DNA of 33,527 bases, taken from WM-3-3 sp041660045 (GTDB lineage: Bacteria; Pseudomonadota; Gammaproteobacteria; Methylococcales; Methylomonadaceae). Position numbers and translations under genes: made by a program. The notes below the pieces were generated by a model, which saw only the letters and a list, made by a program, of their open reading frames with translations, did not search any database and was not told where the DNA came from. Position 1 is the stretch's first letter, and each line of letters begins with the position of its first letter. The stretch is taken from assembly GCA_041660045.1 (NCBI GenBank), contig JBAZXA010000017.1:1-33527 (forward strand), in the 5' to 3' direction. Below, piece after piece: positions 6,476 to 15,924 of the stretch.

Positions 6476-7486
6476 ATGAAATTAACACCCCGGGAGATGC
6501 AACGTATCCCTGTTTTCGTACTCAGCGGTTTCCTAGGTAGTGGTAAAACAACCTTGCTTAATCATATCTTGGGGCAGATGCCACGTACTGCGGTTATCAT
6601 TAATGAATTTGGTACGACCCCCATAGATCAGCAATTATTAAGAGAGCATAATATTCCCTTAGTAACGCTTGCCGGCGGTTGTTTGTGTTGCCAAGTACGC
6701 GATGCGATAGCGCCAATCTTGAAAAACTTGCGTATAGCTTGGGAACAAGCTGATGAAAAGCCGTTTGACCGTATTATTATCGAAACCAGTGGTGTGGCTA
6801 ACCCCGAACCGGTGTTGGATATCTTGCTCGGGAAAAACTGGTTGTCAACACGTTATCATTTACAAGGTGTGATCGCTACAATCTCGGCCTTACACGGCTT
6901 GGATAACTTAAGTCGGTTCCCCGAAGCTAAGGCGCAAATCGCGTGGGCAGATACAGTTGCCATCAGTCATACGGATCTTGCCGAAATGGCACAAATTCAC
7001 GTATTGGAGAGGCATTTAAAAAACTTATCACCGGCCGCTAAGCAAGTTTATGTGGTAAATGGCAAAGTAGACCTAGGGCAGTTAATGCCACAAACACTTA
7101 AGTTTCGCCGGCTAAGAACCGAAATGCTTGAGGATATACCGATGCATGATTTCTATAGCGTGTCCTTGAAACTTGAGCCAGCTATTACGATGCAGTGTTT
7201 AGACACCGTTTTACGAAATATCATGAGCAAATACAGCGACAGCTTGGTGCGTTTAAAAGGCTTAATCTTCAACCCTGGATATGATCATCCGCTGCTCATC
7301 CAGGGTTCGGCCGGTATTTTATACCCACCAACCGCTTTGCCGCCACGCGCCTCCGATGATTTCATCAGCCGTTTGGTTTTTATTATGGTAGGGCCTGTGG
7401 ACGGCTTGGCGGAAGAAGTGATGCAGCAATTACGCTGGTCTGCTGATGTTAATAACGCTGGCGACATAGTCCATCGTTTACCCTAA
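6476..7486 (+). CDS. COG0523 (CobW-like) GTPase, putative zinc metallochaperone
   Basis: A 336-aa P-loop GTPase with Walker A GFLGSGKT (18-25), the family-defining CxCC motif GGCLCC (67-72), IETSG (101-105) and the C-terminal CobW domain (about 235-325). The group includes ZigA, YeiR and eukaryotic ZNG1, which use GTP hydrolysis to load zinc onto client proteins; members beside Zur-regulated genes are thought to act during zinc starvation. The usual base-recognition motif (N/S)KxD appears as SHTD (163-166), with His replacing Lys, and no His-rich tail is visible. I prefer ATG 6476 over an in-frame TTG at 6467; neither has a strong ribosome site. The client may be the adjacent DUF1826 protein, though that is inference. 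Last gene of the probable operon. Confidence 0.85.
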   Translation: MKLTPREMQRIPVFVLSGFLGSGKTTLLNHILGQMPRTAVIINEFGTTPIDQQLLREHNIPLVTLAGGCLCCQVRDAIAPILKNLRIAWEQADEKPFDRIIIETSGVANPEPVLDILLGKNWLSTRYHLQGVIATISALHGLDNLSRFPEAKAQIAWADTVAISHTDLAEMAQIHVLERHLKNLSPAAKQVYVVNGKVDLGQLMPQTLKFRRLRTEMLEDIPMHDFYSVSLKLEPAITMQCLDTVLRNIMSKYSDSLVRLKGLIFNPGYDHPLLIQGSAGILYPPTALPPRASDDFISRLVFIMVGPVDGLAEEVMQQLRWSADVNNAGDIVHRLP

Positions 7487-7715
7487 CTTAAGCTGTTCCT
7501 GTCAGGTTTAAAAACCCACGGCTAAATGCATACTGTGCTTAGAAGTACGCACAAGGCCGCATAGGTATTGACGGTTAAAGGGACTAGTCTTAATGTTAGT
7601 TCGTAGCCGCGGGCTAACAAGCTGTGCCTGGCCGCAGATAACAGCTTTTGTATGGTTGGGCTGCAAGCAACGCCAGTTAATGCTATAACATCAACTTTAA
7701 CTAAACTTTAAAACT

Positions 7716-10700
7716 GTGCCTTTAGCTGCTTTCCATCCTGTTATTGCCGATTGGTTTCGGGCTAATTTTAATGCGCCTTCACAGGTGCAAAGCCTGGCTT
7801 GGCCTGCCATACAAGCCGGTGAGCCGACTTTAATTGCAGCACCTACGGGGTCGGGTAAAACTTTAGCAGCTTTTTTAGCGGCGATAGACCTGTTGCTACA
7901 AGAAGGTTTGCAAAGCGGGCTGCCTGATGAAACCCGTGTGCTTTATATTTCGCCATTAAAGGCTTTATCTAACGATATTTATAAAAATTTGGCTGTGCCT
8001 TTGGCGGGTATCCGTTTAGGCTTGTTGGAACAGGGTTTGCCTGATGTTGCGATCCGGGCGCAAACGCGCACAGGTGATACCACAACAGCAGAGCGCAATG
8101 CCATGAAGCGCCTGCCACCCCATATTTTGGTAACTACGCCTGAGTCAGTGTATTTGTTGTTAACCTCAGTCTCAGGGCGGCAAATGCTTAAATCGGTGCG
8201 TACGGTAATAGTGGATGAAATCCATGCCTTGGCAGGTAACAAGCGTGGCGCGCATTTGATGCTATCACTGGAACGCTTGAGCCAGCTAGTAGGGCAAGCA
8301 CCGGTGCGGATAGGTTTGTCTGCCACCCAAAAACCCATACAAACAATTGCTAATTACTTGACAGGGGCGGCAGTTAAAACTTGCCGTATTATTGATGTAG
8401 GCCATAGCCGCCAGCGCGATTTACAAATTGAGGTGACTGGTTCACCCTTAGAAGCGGTAATGGCGGCAGAAGTTTGGGGCGAAGTTTATGGCCGTCTTGA
8501 ACAACTCATAACAGATCACCGCACGACGCTAATTTTTGTTAATACCCGCCGTCTGGCGGAGCGTGCCGCGGCAGCTTTGGCGGAGCGTCTAGGTGAGGCT
8601 AATGTTACCGCGCATCATGGTAGTTTAGCCAAAGAACATCGTTTAGCGGCAGAGCAGCGCTTAAAACAGGGATCGTTAAAAGCCTTGGTGGCTACGGCCT
8701 CCTTGGAATTAGGTATAGATATAGGCGATGTGGACTTGGTTTGTCAGCTAGGTTCGCCGCGCGCGATTGCCACATTTTTGCAACGTGCCGGACGTTCCGG
8801 CCACCATTTGGGTGGTGTGCCTAAAGGCCGCTTATTTCCATTGTCGCGGGATGACCTGGTTGAATGCACGGCATTATTGGCGGCGATTGCTCAAGGTGAG
8901 CTGGATCGCGTGCATATCCCAGAGTATCCACTTGATGTCTTAGCGCAGCAAATTGTTGCCGAGGTGTCTTGTCAAGAGTGGTCGATAACCGAGCTGTATC
9001 AAGCTTTTCAGGCTGCTTGGCCCTATCGGGGCCTGGGTTACCCACAATTTATTGATGTGGTTAAAATGCTGGCTGATGGTTTTCATACCCGGCGTGGTCG
9101 ACGCGGGGCCTATTTGCATTATGATGCAGTACATGGCCAGTTACGGCCACGCAAAGGTGCAGGTTTAACGGCGCTAATGAATGGCGGCGCGATTCCTGAT
9201 CAATTTGATTATGATGTTTATATGCAGCCAGAAGGCTTGTTTGTCGGTACCTTAAACGAAGACTTTGCTTTTGAGAGTTTGCCAGGTGATATTTTTCAAT
9301 TAGGCAATAACTCTTACCGCATGCTCAAAATCGAGCAAGGCCGCGTGTTTGTTGAAGATGCCCACGGCCAACCACCTAATATCCCATTTTGGTTTGGCGA
9401 GGCACCGGGGCGCACGGATGAATTGTCATTAGCGGTTTCTGATTTACGCGCGCAGCTAGATGAAAAATTGACACAAGGCTTGTCTGCCGCAAATGATTAT
9501 TTAGTAAAAGAGCTTAATTTGCCTGCTGCAGCTGCTGAGCAATTAAGCCAGTATTTGGCTGCGGCAAAAGCAGCATTAGGCGTGCTGCCAAATCAGCGCG
9601 TGATTGTCTTTGAGCGTTTTTTAGATGAAATTGGCGATATGCATTTTGTCGTGCATTCCAGTTTTGGCTCCCGTATAAACCGGGCATGGGGCTTAGCCTT
9701 GCGTAAACGCTTTTGTAGGCGTTTTAACTTCGAACTGCAAGCGGCGGCAAGTGAAGATACCATTGTTTTGTCGCTAGGGCCTAGCCATAGCTTTCCGTTG
9801 GCAGAGCCCGCCACGTATTTAAAGGCGGCAACGGTTAAAACAGTCTTAATCCAAGCGTTATTGGCAGCGCCTATGTTCCCAACGCGTTGGCGTTGGGTTG
9901 CTAACACAGCCTTAGCGGTGCCGCGTATGCGTGCCGGTAAAAAAGTCCCAGCTTATTTTCAGCGCAATGATGCAGAAGATTTGATAGCTGTTATTTTCCC
10001 GGACCAATTGGCCTGTCAAGAAAATATTACGGGCGATAGGGCAGTGCCGGAGCATCCGTTAATTGAGCAAACCTTAAATGATTGCCTGCATGAGTTAATG
10101 GATATTGACGGGCTTGAGCGTTTATTAATGGGTTTGGAATGTCAAAGCATCCAATTGCTGACCCGTGATTTAGCCTGTCCATCGCCATTGGCGTTGGAAA
10201 TATTAAATGCCAGGCCATACGCGTTTTTAGATGATGCACCTGCAGAAGAGCGCCGAACTCTGGCAGTGCAACAACGTCGATTTAGCACGCCAGAAAGTGC
10301 TGCCGATATGGGGCAACTTGATCTGGCAGCGATTAAAAGAGTGCAAATAGAAGCTTGGCCGGAAGCCAATAGTCCAGATGAGTTGCACGATGCCTTAGTG
10401 GTATTAGGTTTTATAAGCCCAGAGGAAGCTCACCAAGGCTGGTTGGCGTTTATGCAGGCTTTGCAACAGGTACAACGTGCAACAACAGTGGTTTTAGCTG
10501 GAGGGGAGCAACTTTGGGTTGCTGCTGAGCGCTTGCAAGTGCTGCTGTGTTGGTATCCAAATGCTAGGCTTAATCCTGAGATACAGGCGATACCAAGTCA
10601 AGAAGCCGATAACCCAGAGGACGCCTTGCGGGAGCTAATCCGTAGCCGGCTAGAGGGCTTGGGGCCTGTGAGTGTAACGCAATTGGCCAAGCCTATGGCA

Positions 10701-11951
10701 TTGCCTGATACAGCAGTTGAACGGGCGTTAATGGCTTTACAGCAAGAGGGCTTTGTTATCCAAGGCCAGTTTATACCGGGTGTTAACGTAGAACAGTGGT
10801 GTGAACGTGGCTTATTGGCACGCATACACCGTTATACCTTGAAACAATTACGTCATGAAATCGAGCCGGTAGTAATTAGCGACTTCATGCGTTTTTTATT
10901 TAATTGGCAAGGTTTGGCTAACCCACAGCAGCAAGATGGCGGATTGCAGCGGTGTCTATTGCAATTGGAGGGTTTGTGTTTACCGGCCATGGCTTGGGAG
11001 GCGGAAGTTTTACCCAGCAGGCTGCCGATGTATTTGTCCACCGATTTAGACCAGCTTTGCAGCGCGGGTAAGTTAGTTTGGCTGCGTTTACAAGCACCTT
11101 CAGGTGCTAGCATTAACCAACGTAAAAACCCTGCCGGTAAAGCCACTGCAATCAGCTTGCTTAGCCGTTCTAACTTAAACCATTGGCGGGTTTTTGCGCC
11201 CTTACTGGGTGTAACAGATATTGAATTATCCCCAAATGGACATAAAGTCATAAACGCCTTAAAACAATGGGGTGCCAGTTTTTTTGCGGAATTATTGCCC
11301 GAAACCGGGTTGTTAAAATCTCAACTGGAAGCTGCACTAGCCGAATTAGTCGCTTGGGGTTTACTCACCTCAGATAGTTTTCAAGGGATGCGCGCCTTGA
11401 TGACGCCCGCTAAAATTCAGCAAAAACGCAGCAAGCGTTATCCAGGTTACGATCCATTTTTGGAAGCCGGACGCTGGTCTTTGCTAAGGCCTAACCCCGT
11501 GCTTGCTGATAGTGACCGCTTTGTGCATACGGAAATAATTGCCCGCACGCTATTACGCCGTTACGGCGTGGTGTTTAGGAAGTTATTGGATGCTGAGGAT
11601 GTTACGCCGAGCTGGCGGGATTTGCTTTATGTGTTTCGGCGCTTGGAAGCCCGTGGTGAATGTCGGGGCGGGCGTTTTGTACAAGGTTTTTCTGGTGAAC
11701 AGTTTGCGTTGCCGGAAGCCGTCAGCCGTTTACGGGACATACGCAAACAGGCTAAGCAAGGTCATTTAATTACGATTAGTGCTGTAGACCCGTTAAACTT
11801 GACGGCACTATTAACACCGGGCTTACGGGTGCCAAAACAAGCGGGTGTGCGGATATTATACCGGGATGGTGTGCCAATTAGCCCGGAAGAGGAAATCCAG
11901 CTAAGGCAACCTAGGATTTTAGCAGGGAATAGCGGTTTGGTGAGTTTTTAG
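7716..11951 (+). CDS. lhr: Lhr family superfamily 2 helicase
   Basis: A 1411-aa protein of the long Lhr type (E. coli Lhr is somewhat longer). RecA domain 1 has Walker A APTGSGKT (42-49), DEIH (167-170) and SAT (202-204); RecA domain 2 has TRRLAERA, HHGS and the ASLELGIDIGDVD / QRAGRSGH motifs (about 328-366). These are followed by the Lhr-core winged-helix and DUF1998-like parts and a long C-terminal region (about 900-1411) resembling the Lhr-CTD, for which uracil-DNA glycosylase activity has been reported in E. coli. Lhr translocates 3'-5' on single-stranded DNA and unwinds DNA and RNA:DNA hybrids in repair. The start is GTG 7716, 20 residues before the Q-motif-like PSQVQ, as in relatives; no clear Shine-Dalgarno. 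It stands alone, 229 nt after the zinc operon and facing gltA. Confidence 0.93.
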   Translation: MPLAAFHPVIADWFRANFNAPSQVQSLAWPAIQAGEPTLIAAPTGSGKTLAAFLAAIDLLLQEGLQSGLPDETRVLYISPLKALSNDIYKNLAVPLAGIRLGLLEQGLPDVAIRAQTRTGDTTTAERNAMKRLPPHILVTTPESVYLLLTSVSGRQMLKSVRTVIVDEIHALAGNKRGAHLMLSLERLSQLVGQAPVRIGLSATQKPIQTIANYLTGAAVKTCRIIDVGHSRQRDLQIEVTGSPLEAVMAAEVWGEVYGRLEQLITDHRTTLIFVNTRRLAERAAAALAERLGEANVTAHHGSLAKEHRLAAEQRLKQGSLKALVATASLELGIDIGDVDLVCQLGSPRAIATFLQRAGRSGHHLGGVPKGRLFPLSRDDLVECTALLAAIAQGELDRVHIPEYPLDVLAQQIVAEVSCQEWSITELYQAFQAAWPYRGLGYPQFIDVVKMLADGFHTRRGRRGAYLHYDAVHGQLRPRKGAGLTALMNGGAIPDQFDYDVYMQPEGLFVGTLNEDFAFESLPGDIFQLGNNSYRMLKIEQGRVFVEDAHGQPPNIPFWFGEAPGRTDELSLAVSDLRAQLDEKLTQGLSAANDYLVKELNLPAAAAEQLSQYLAAAKAALGVLPNQRVIVFERFLDEIGDMHFVVHSSFGSRINRAWGLALRKRFCRRFNFELQAAASEDTIVLSLGPSHSFPLAEPATYLKAATVKTVLIQALLAAPMFPTRWRWVANTALAVPRMRAGKKVPAYFQRNDAEDLIAVIFPDQLACQENITGDRAVPEHPLIEQTLNDCLHELMDIDGLERLLMGLECQSIQLLTRDLACPSPLALEILNARPYAFLDDAPAEERRTLAVQQRRFSTPESAADMGQLDLAAIKRVQIEAWPEANSPDELHDALVVLGFISPEEAHQGWLAFMQALQQVQRATTVVLAGGEQLWVAAERLQVLLCWYPNARLNPEIQAIPSQEADNPEDALRELIRSRLEGLGPVSVTQLAKPMALPDTAVERALMALQQEGFVIQGQFIPGVNVEQWCERGLLARIHRYTLKQLRHEIEPVVISDFMRFLFNWQGLANPQQQDGGLQRCLLQLEGLCLPAMAWEAEVLPSRLPMYLSTDLDQLCSAGKLVWLRLQAPSGASINQRKNPAGKATAISLLSRSNLNHWRVFAPLLGVTDIELSPNGHKVINALKQWGASFFAELLPETGLLKSQLEAALAELVAWGLLTSDSFQGMRALMTPAKIQQKRSKRYPGYDPFLEAGRWSLLRPNPVLADSDRFVHTEIIARTLLRRYGVVFRKLLDAEDVTPSWRDLLYVFRRLEARGECRGGRFVQGFSGEQFALPEAVSRLRDIRKQAKQGHLITISAVDPLNLTALLTPGLRVPKQAGVRILYRDGVPISPEEEIQLRQPRILAGNSGLVSF

Positions 11952-12015
11952 CGCTAACTGGGCAAGACGTTTAGGCTGGGCAAAGCACCAACCCAAACGC
12001 TTGCAGGTTAGTTGG

Positions 12016-13296
12016 TTAAGGTACGTCGCGTCGGCTATGGCCAGTATAAAGCTGCCTAGGCCGACCTATACGTTGTTCAGGGTCGGAGATCATTTCATCC
12101 CAGTGGGCAATCCAGCCTACCGTACGCCCCATCGCAAAAATGGCCGTAAACATATTGGTGGGGATGCCTAAAGCATGCAACACAATACCGGAGTAAAAAT
12201 CGACATTCGGGTAAAGTTTTTTAGCAATAAAATAATCGTCTTCTAAGGCAATCCGTTCCAGTTCTAATGCCAGCTTAAAGATTTTGTCATCATGTAAGCC
12301 CAGCTCAGTCAGCACTTCATGGCAAGTGGCGCGCATCAATTTAGCTCTGGGGTCGTAGTTTTTATAAACCCGATGGCCAAATCCCATAAGCCTAAACGGA
12401 TCGCTTTTATCTTTGGCTTTGGCAATGTACAGTGGAATCCTGGAAATATTGTCAATTTCCGTGAGCATATTCAACACAGCTTCGTTAGCACCACCATGCG
12501 CAGGCCCCCATAAGCAGGCTATGCCGGAAGTGATGCAGGCGTATGGGTTAGCTCCGCTGGAACCGGCTAAACGGACGGTTGAAGTAGAGGCATTTTGTTC
12601 ATGGTCGGCATGCAAAATCAAAATGCGTTCTAGCGCTTTGACCAAAACGGGATTTGGTATAAATTCATCACAAGGTGTGGCCAGCATCATGCGCATAAAG
12701 CTTTCCACATAAGTCAGCTTGTTTTGCGGATACATAAAGGGTAAACCGATACTGTATTTGTGGCACATGGCGACGATAGTGGGCACTTTAGCCAACAGCC
12801 TTATGGCGCACATATCACGGTCTGCTTTGGAGGTGATGTCAAACGCTTCATGGTAAAAAGCCGATAAGGCACCAACTACCCCGACCATAATGGCCATAGG
12901 GTGGGCATCACGCCGAAAGCCCTTGAAAAAATTATTCAATTGGTCATGCACCATGGTATGGATGGTGATTAAGTCGACAAATTCTTTTTGTTCATCAGGC
13001 GTTGGCAATTCACCATTCAACAGCAGATAACAGACTTCCAGGAATGAACACTTTTCGGCGAGTTGTTCTATCGGGTAACCTCTATACAACAAGATGCCGG
13101 CTTCGCCATCTATATAAGTGATTTTAGAACTGCAACTAGCCGTGGAAGTAAAGCCCGGATCGTAAGAAAACATGCCGGTTTTTTTATACAATTCCTGGAT
13201 GTCTATAACATCAGGGCCAGTCTTACCTGAAAGAATAGGGAGTTCACACGCTGCTTGGGACTCCCCGGTTAGTGTCATACTGCGTTTTGTAGTCAT
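12016..13296 (-). CDS. gltA: Citrate synthase (type II)
   Basis: A 426-aa citrate synthase that condenses oxaloacetate and acetyl-CoA to citrate at the entry of the TCA cycle. Catalytic landmarks are WGPAHGGANEA (first catalytic His), GFGHRVYKNYDPRA (oxaloacetate-binding His and Arg) and NVDFYSG (catalytic Asp). Length and the N-terminal beta-rich segment (YDPGFTSTASC, ITYIDGEAGILLYRGYPIEQLAE) match the hexameric NADH-sensitive enzymes of Gram-negatives. I start at ATG 13296, which follows GGGAG by six bases; an in-frame GTG at 13302 overlaps that ribosome site and is less likely. It lies 38 nt after eda on the same strand and appears to be the last gene of zwf-edd-eda-gltA, which would tie citrate synthase expression to pyruvate supply from the Entner-Doudoroff route. 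Confidence 0.96.
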   Translation of the reverse strand: MTTKRSMTLTGESQAACELPILSGKTGPDVIDIQELYKKTGMFSYDPGFTSTASCSSKITYIDGEAGILLYRGYPIEQLAEKCSFLEVCYLLLNGELPTPDEQKEFVDLITIHTMVHDQLNNFFKGFRRDAHPMAIMVGVVGALSAFYHEAFDITSKADRDMCAIRLLAKVPTIVAMCHKYSIGLPFMYPQNKLTYVESFMRMMLATPCDEFIPNPVLVKALERILILHADHEQNASTSTVRLAGSSGANPYACITSGIACLWGPAHGGANEAVLNMLTEIDNISRIPLYIAKAKDKSDPFRLMGFGHRVYKNYDPRAKLMRATCHEVLTELGLHDDKIFKLALELERIALEDDYFIAKKLYPNVDFYSGIVLHALGIPTNMFTAIFAMGRTVGWIAHWDEMISDPEQRIGRPRQLYTGHSRRDVP

Positions 13297-13334
13297 GGCC
13301 ACTCCCGATAGTGTTTAAAAAGTTGTATCAAAAA

Positions 13335-13967
13335 TTAATTGCTGCCAAGACTGGCGGCTTCGGTTGCGCGGCGCTTGATTTCATCCCAATCTTCGGCGTC
13401 AACGAGATCCGCTGGTGCCATCCACGAGCCGCCTACACAAGCGACATTTTTTAAGGCTAAATACTCAATTGCATTTTTGGGGTTTACACCACCTGTAGGG
13501 CAAAAGGTAATTTGTGGTAATGGGCCAGCAAATGATTTCATCATAGGGATGCCGCCAGCCGCTTCAGCCGGGAAAAACTTCATTTCGGTAATGCCTTTTT
13601 CCATTAGCCGCATGGCCTCGCTTGGGGTAATAACGCCAGGCAATAGGGGGACGCCAGATTTTAAGGCGGCATCCAGCAAGCTTTCAGTAAGGCCGGGGCT
13701 GACTAAAAATTCGGAACCGACATCCAAGGCGTCTTGCAAGCTGGTTAAATTGATGACGGTGCCGGCGCCAACAATCGCACCTGGCACTTGTGCCTTAATC
13801 TGTTTAATAGCTGCCAAGGCAATAGGCGTGCGCATGGTAATTTCCAAAACTTTAAGGCCGCCTTCTACCAGGGCATGGGCCAATGGTACGGCGTGTTCGA
13901 GCTTATTAATGACCATCACCGGAATCACAGGGGATGTATACATGATGTCTTTAATGGATGCAGTCAT
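13335..13967 (-). CDS. eda: KDPG/KHG aldolase
   Basis: A 210-aa class I aldolase that splits 2-keto-3-deoxy-6-phosphogluconate into pyruvate and glyceraldehyde 3-phosphate. The Schiff-base lysine is K130 (TEMKFFPAE), with E42 and R46 (LEITMRT) as active-site residues and the phosphate loop GGVNPKN near the C-terminus. Length is typical. The ATG at 13967 is preceded by GAGAGT, a good ribosome site. It sits 69 nt after edd and 38 nt before gltA on the same strand, consistent with one transcript from zwf. In a ribulose-monophosphate methylotroph this step would be the main cleavage step of the cycle; the window alone cannot show that the organism is one. Confidence 0.96.
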   Translation of the reverse strand: MTASIKDIMYTSPVIPVMVINKLEHAVPLAHALVEGGLKVLEITMRTPIALAAIKQIKAQVPGAIVGAGTVINLTSLQDALDVGSEFLVSPGLTESLLDAALKSGVPLLPGVITPSEAMRLMEKGITEMKFFPAEAAGGIPMMKSFAGPLPQITFCPTGGVNPKNAIEYLALKNVACVGGSWMAPADLVDAEDWDEIKRRATEAASLGSN

Positions 13968-14036
13968 TCTTACTCTCTAAGTTGGTTGATATGGTTAGCA
14001 TAGTGAGATCCTTATGGTTGAGGATAGCATAATCAA

Positions 14037-15857
14037 TTAGTCAACGACAAACAGATTACAGGCACCGGTTTCAGCGGAAGATGCGCCTAAACGAAAAGCG
14101 CCAAACAGCTCCCGCCCCATGCCGACATGATGACCCCGCGCCGAACTCGCTGCCGCGACGCGGGCATTAAACTCAGCCTCATCAACCAACACGTTGACTT
14201 CACCGGTTTGGGTGTTTAGGCTAATCATGTCGCCAGTCAGCACTTTGGCCAGCGGGCCGCCTTCTATGCATTCTGGGCACATATGGATGGCGGAAGGCAC
14301 TTTGCCCGAGGCACCGGACATACGGCCATCGGTTACTAAAGCCACTTTAAAACCTTTATCCTGTAGCACGCCGAGTGGTGGTGTAAGTTTGTGCAGTTCA
14401 GGCATGCCGTTAGCTTTGGGGCCTTGGAAACGCAGGACCACGACGCAATCTTTTTCTAATTCCCCACGTTTAAAGGCTGCCACCACATCGTCCTGGTCAT
14501 CAAAAACAATAGCAGGTGCCTGTAGCACTTGGTGTTGTTCCGCAACCGCCGAAATTTTTGAGACGCCGCGGCCTAAATTACCGTGCATAACATGTAAGCC
14601 GCCACCAATAGCAAATGGTTTGTCAACCGTGCTGAGCACAGTATCGTCTAAAGATTGTTCCGGGCTGGCTTCCCAAACTAATTTACCGTCCGCCAATTTA
14701 GGTTCTTGAGCGTAGTGTTGCATGCCCCGCTTATCGGCAATGGTTAAAATATCCTCATGTAACAGGCCGTGTTTGAGCAGTTCAGCAATTAATACCCCCA
14801 TGCCGCCTGCGGCTTGAAAATGGTTAATATCGGCTTGGCCATTGGGATAAATACGGGTTAATAACGGGATAGCTTTAGATAATTTGTCAAAATCATTCCA
14901 GTTGATAATGATGCCAGCGGTGCGCGCAATAGCGATCAAATGGATGGTATGGTTGGTGGAGCCACCTGTCGCCAATAAGCCGATAATGGCATTTAAAATG
15001 GCTTTTTCATCAATGGCATGGCCTATCGGGCGAAAATCTTCGTTTAACGCAGTAAATTTTAACACTTGTTTTGCGGCGGCTTTGGTAAGCTCATCGCGTA
15101 ACGGTGTATAAGGATTGATAAAAGAGCTGCCAGGTAAATGTAAGCCCATAATTTCAACCATCATCTGGTTGCTGTTGGCGGTGCCGTAAAAGGTGCAGGT
15201 GCCAGGGCTATGGTAGGATTGTGATTCTGATTCCAATAATTCGGCGCGGCCAATCTTGCCTTCTGCATAAAGCTGCCGGATGCGAACCTTTTCTTTATTG
15301 GCCAAGCCGCTAGGCATAGGCCCTGCGGGCACGAAAACCGCAGGTAAGTGGCCAAAACTTAAGGCGCCAATTAAAAGGCCTGGGACAATTTTATCGCAAA
15401 CGCCCAGATACAAAGCACCATCAAACATATTATGGCTTAAGCTGATGGCCGTGGCCATGGCAATGACATCACGGCTGAACAGTGATAACTCCATGCCGGG
15501 TTGACCTTGGGTGATGCCGTCACACATGGCAGGCACACCGCCAGCAAACTGGGCAACGCCACCGGCTTCTTGTATGGCAGTTTTAATCAGCGCAGGCGCA
15601 TCTTTATAAGGTTCATGCGCGGATAGCATATCGTTGTAAGCGGAAATAATGGCAATATTGGCTTTTTGGCTGCCAGCCAGATCAGCTTTTTCACCTGGGG
15701 AACAAGCAGCAAAGCCGTGCGCCAAATTGCCGCACGCTAAACCTGAACGGTGCGGCCCGTTTTCGATGGCGGCTTGGACGCGCGCCAAATAAGCAGCGCG
15801 CGTTTCGCGGCTACGTTCTATCACGTCTTGGGTGACTTTTTCTAAGACCGGATGCAT
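14037..15857 (-). CDS. edd: 6-phosphogluconate dehydratase
   Basis: A 606-aa IlvD/Edd-family dehydratase turning 6-phosphogluconate into 2-keto-3-deoxy-6-phosphogluconate with a [4Fe-4S] cluster. Family landmarks: GGVPAMCDGITQGQPGMELS (107-126), CDKIVPG (154-160, cluster Cys154), GTCTFYGTANSNQM (a second Cys region near 220), LATGGSTNHTIHL, and the C-terminal TDGRMSGASGKVPSAIH. Full length for Edd, and longer than dihydroxy-acid dehydratase in the N-terminal part. ATG 15857 is preceded by AGAGGA. It lies 67 nt after zwf and 69 nt before eda. The cluster is probably oxygen-sensitive, as in relatives. Confidence 0.96.
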   Translation of the reverse strand: MHPVLEKVTQDVIERSRETRAAYLARVQAAIENGPHRSGLACGNLAHGFAACSPGEKADLAGSQKANIAIISAYNDMLSAHEPYKDAPALIKTAIQEAGGVAQFAGGVPAMCDGITQGQPGMELSLFSRDVIAMATAISLSHNMFDGALYLGVCDKIVPGLLIGALSFGHLPAVFVPAGPMPSGLANKEKVRIRQLYAEGKIGRAELLESESQSYHSPGTCTFYGTANSNQMMVEIMGLHLPGSSFINPYTPLRDELTKAAAKQVLKFTALNEDFRPIGHAIDEKAILNAIIGLLATGGSTNHTIHLIAIARTAGIIINWNDFDKLSKAIPLLTRIYPNGQADINHFQAAGGMGVLIAELLKHGLLHEDILTIADKRGMQHYAQEPKLADGKLVWEASPEQSLDDTVLSTVDKPFAIGGGLHVMHGNLGRGVSKISAVAEQHQVLQAPAIVFDDQDDVVAAFKRGELEKDCVVVLRFQGPKANGMPELHKLTPPLGVLQDKGFKVALVTDGRMSGASGKVPSAIHMCPECIEGGPLAKVLTGDMISLNTQTGEVNVLVDEAEFNARVAAASSARGHHVGMGRELFGAFRLGASSAETGACNLFVVD

Positions 15858-15924
15858 GTGATATTCCTCTTGTGCAGACTATTAAAGGGTTGAGTTGATT
15901 GGTTGGGTCAACCATTAAGCGAAA

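Noticed and set aside
7285..7715. Possible promoter or regulatory RNA between the GTPase gene and lhr
   Set aside because: A TTGACG-N17-TAATGT arrangement exists near 7568, but matches are weak, it lies well away from the GTG and no other structure supports it.
11952..12015. Bidirectional terminator between lhr and gltA
   Set aside because: CGTTT...TGGG and CCCAAACG can pair only with a bulge and there is no T-run on either side.
13339..13980. 213-codon ORF antisense to eda
   Set aside because: It mirrors eda almost exactly, which has all catalytic residues; the antisense frame is a by-product of codon use.
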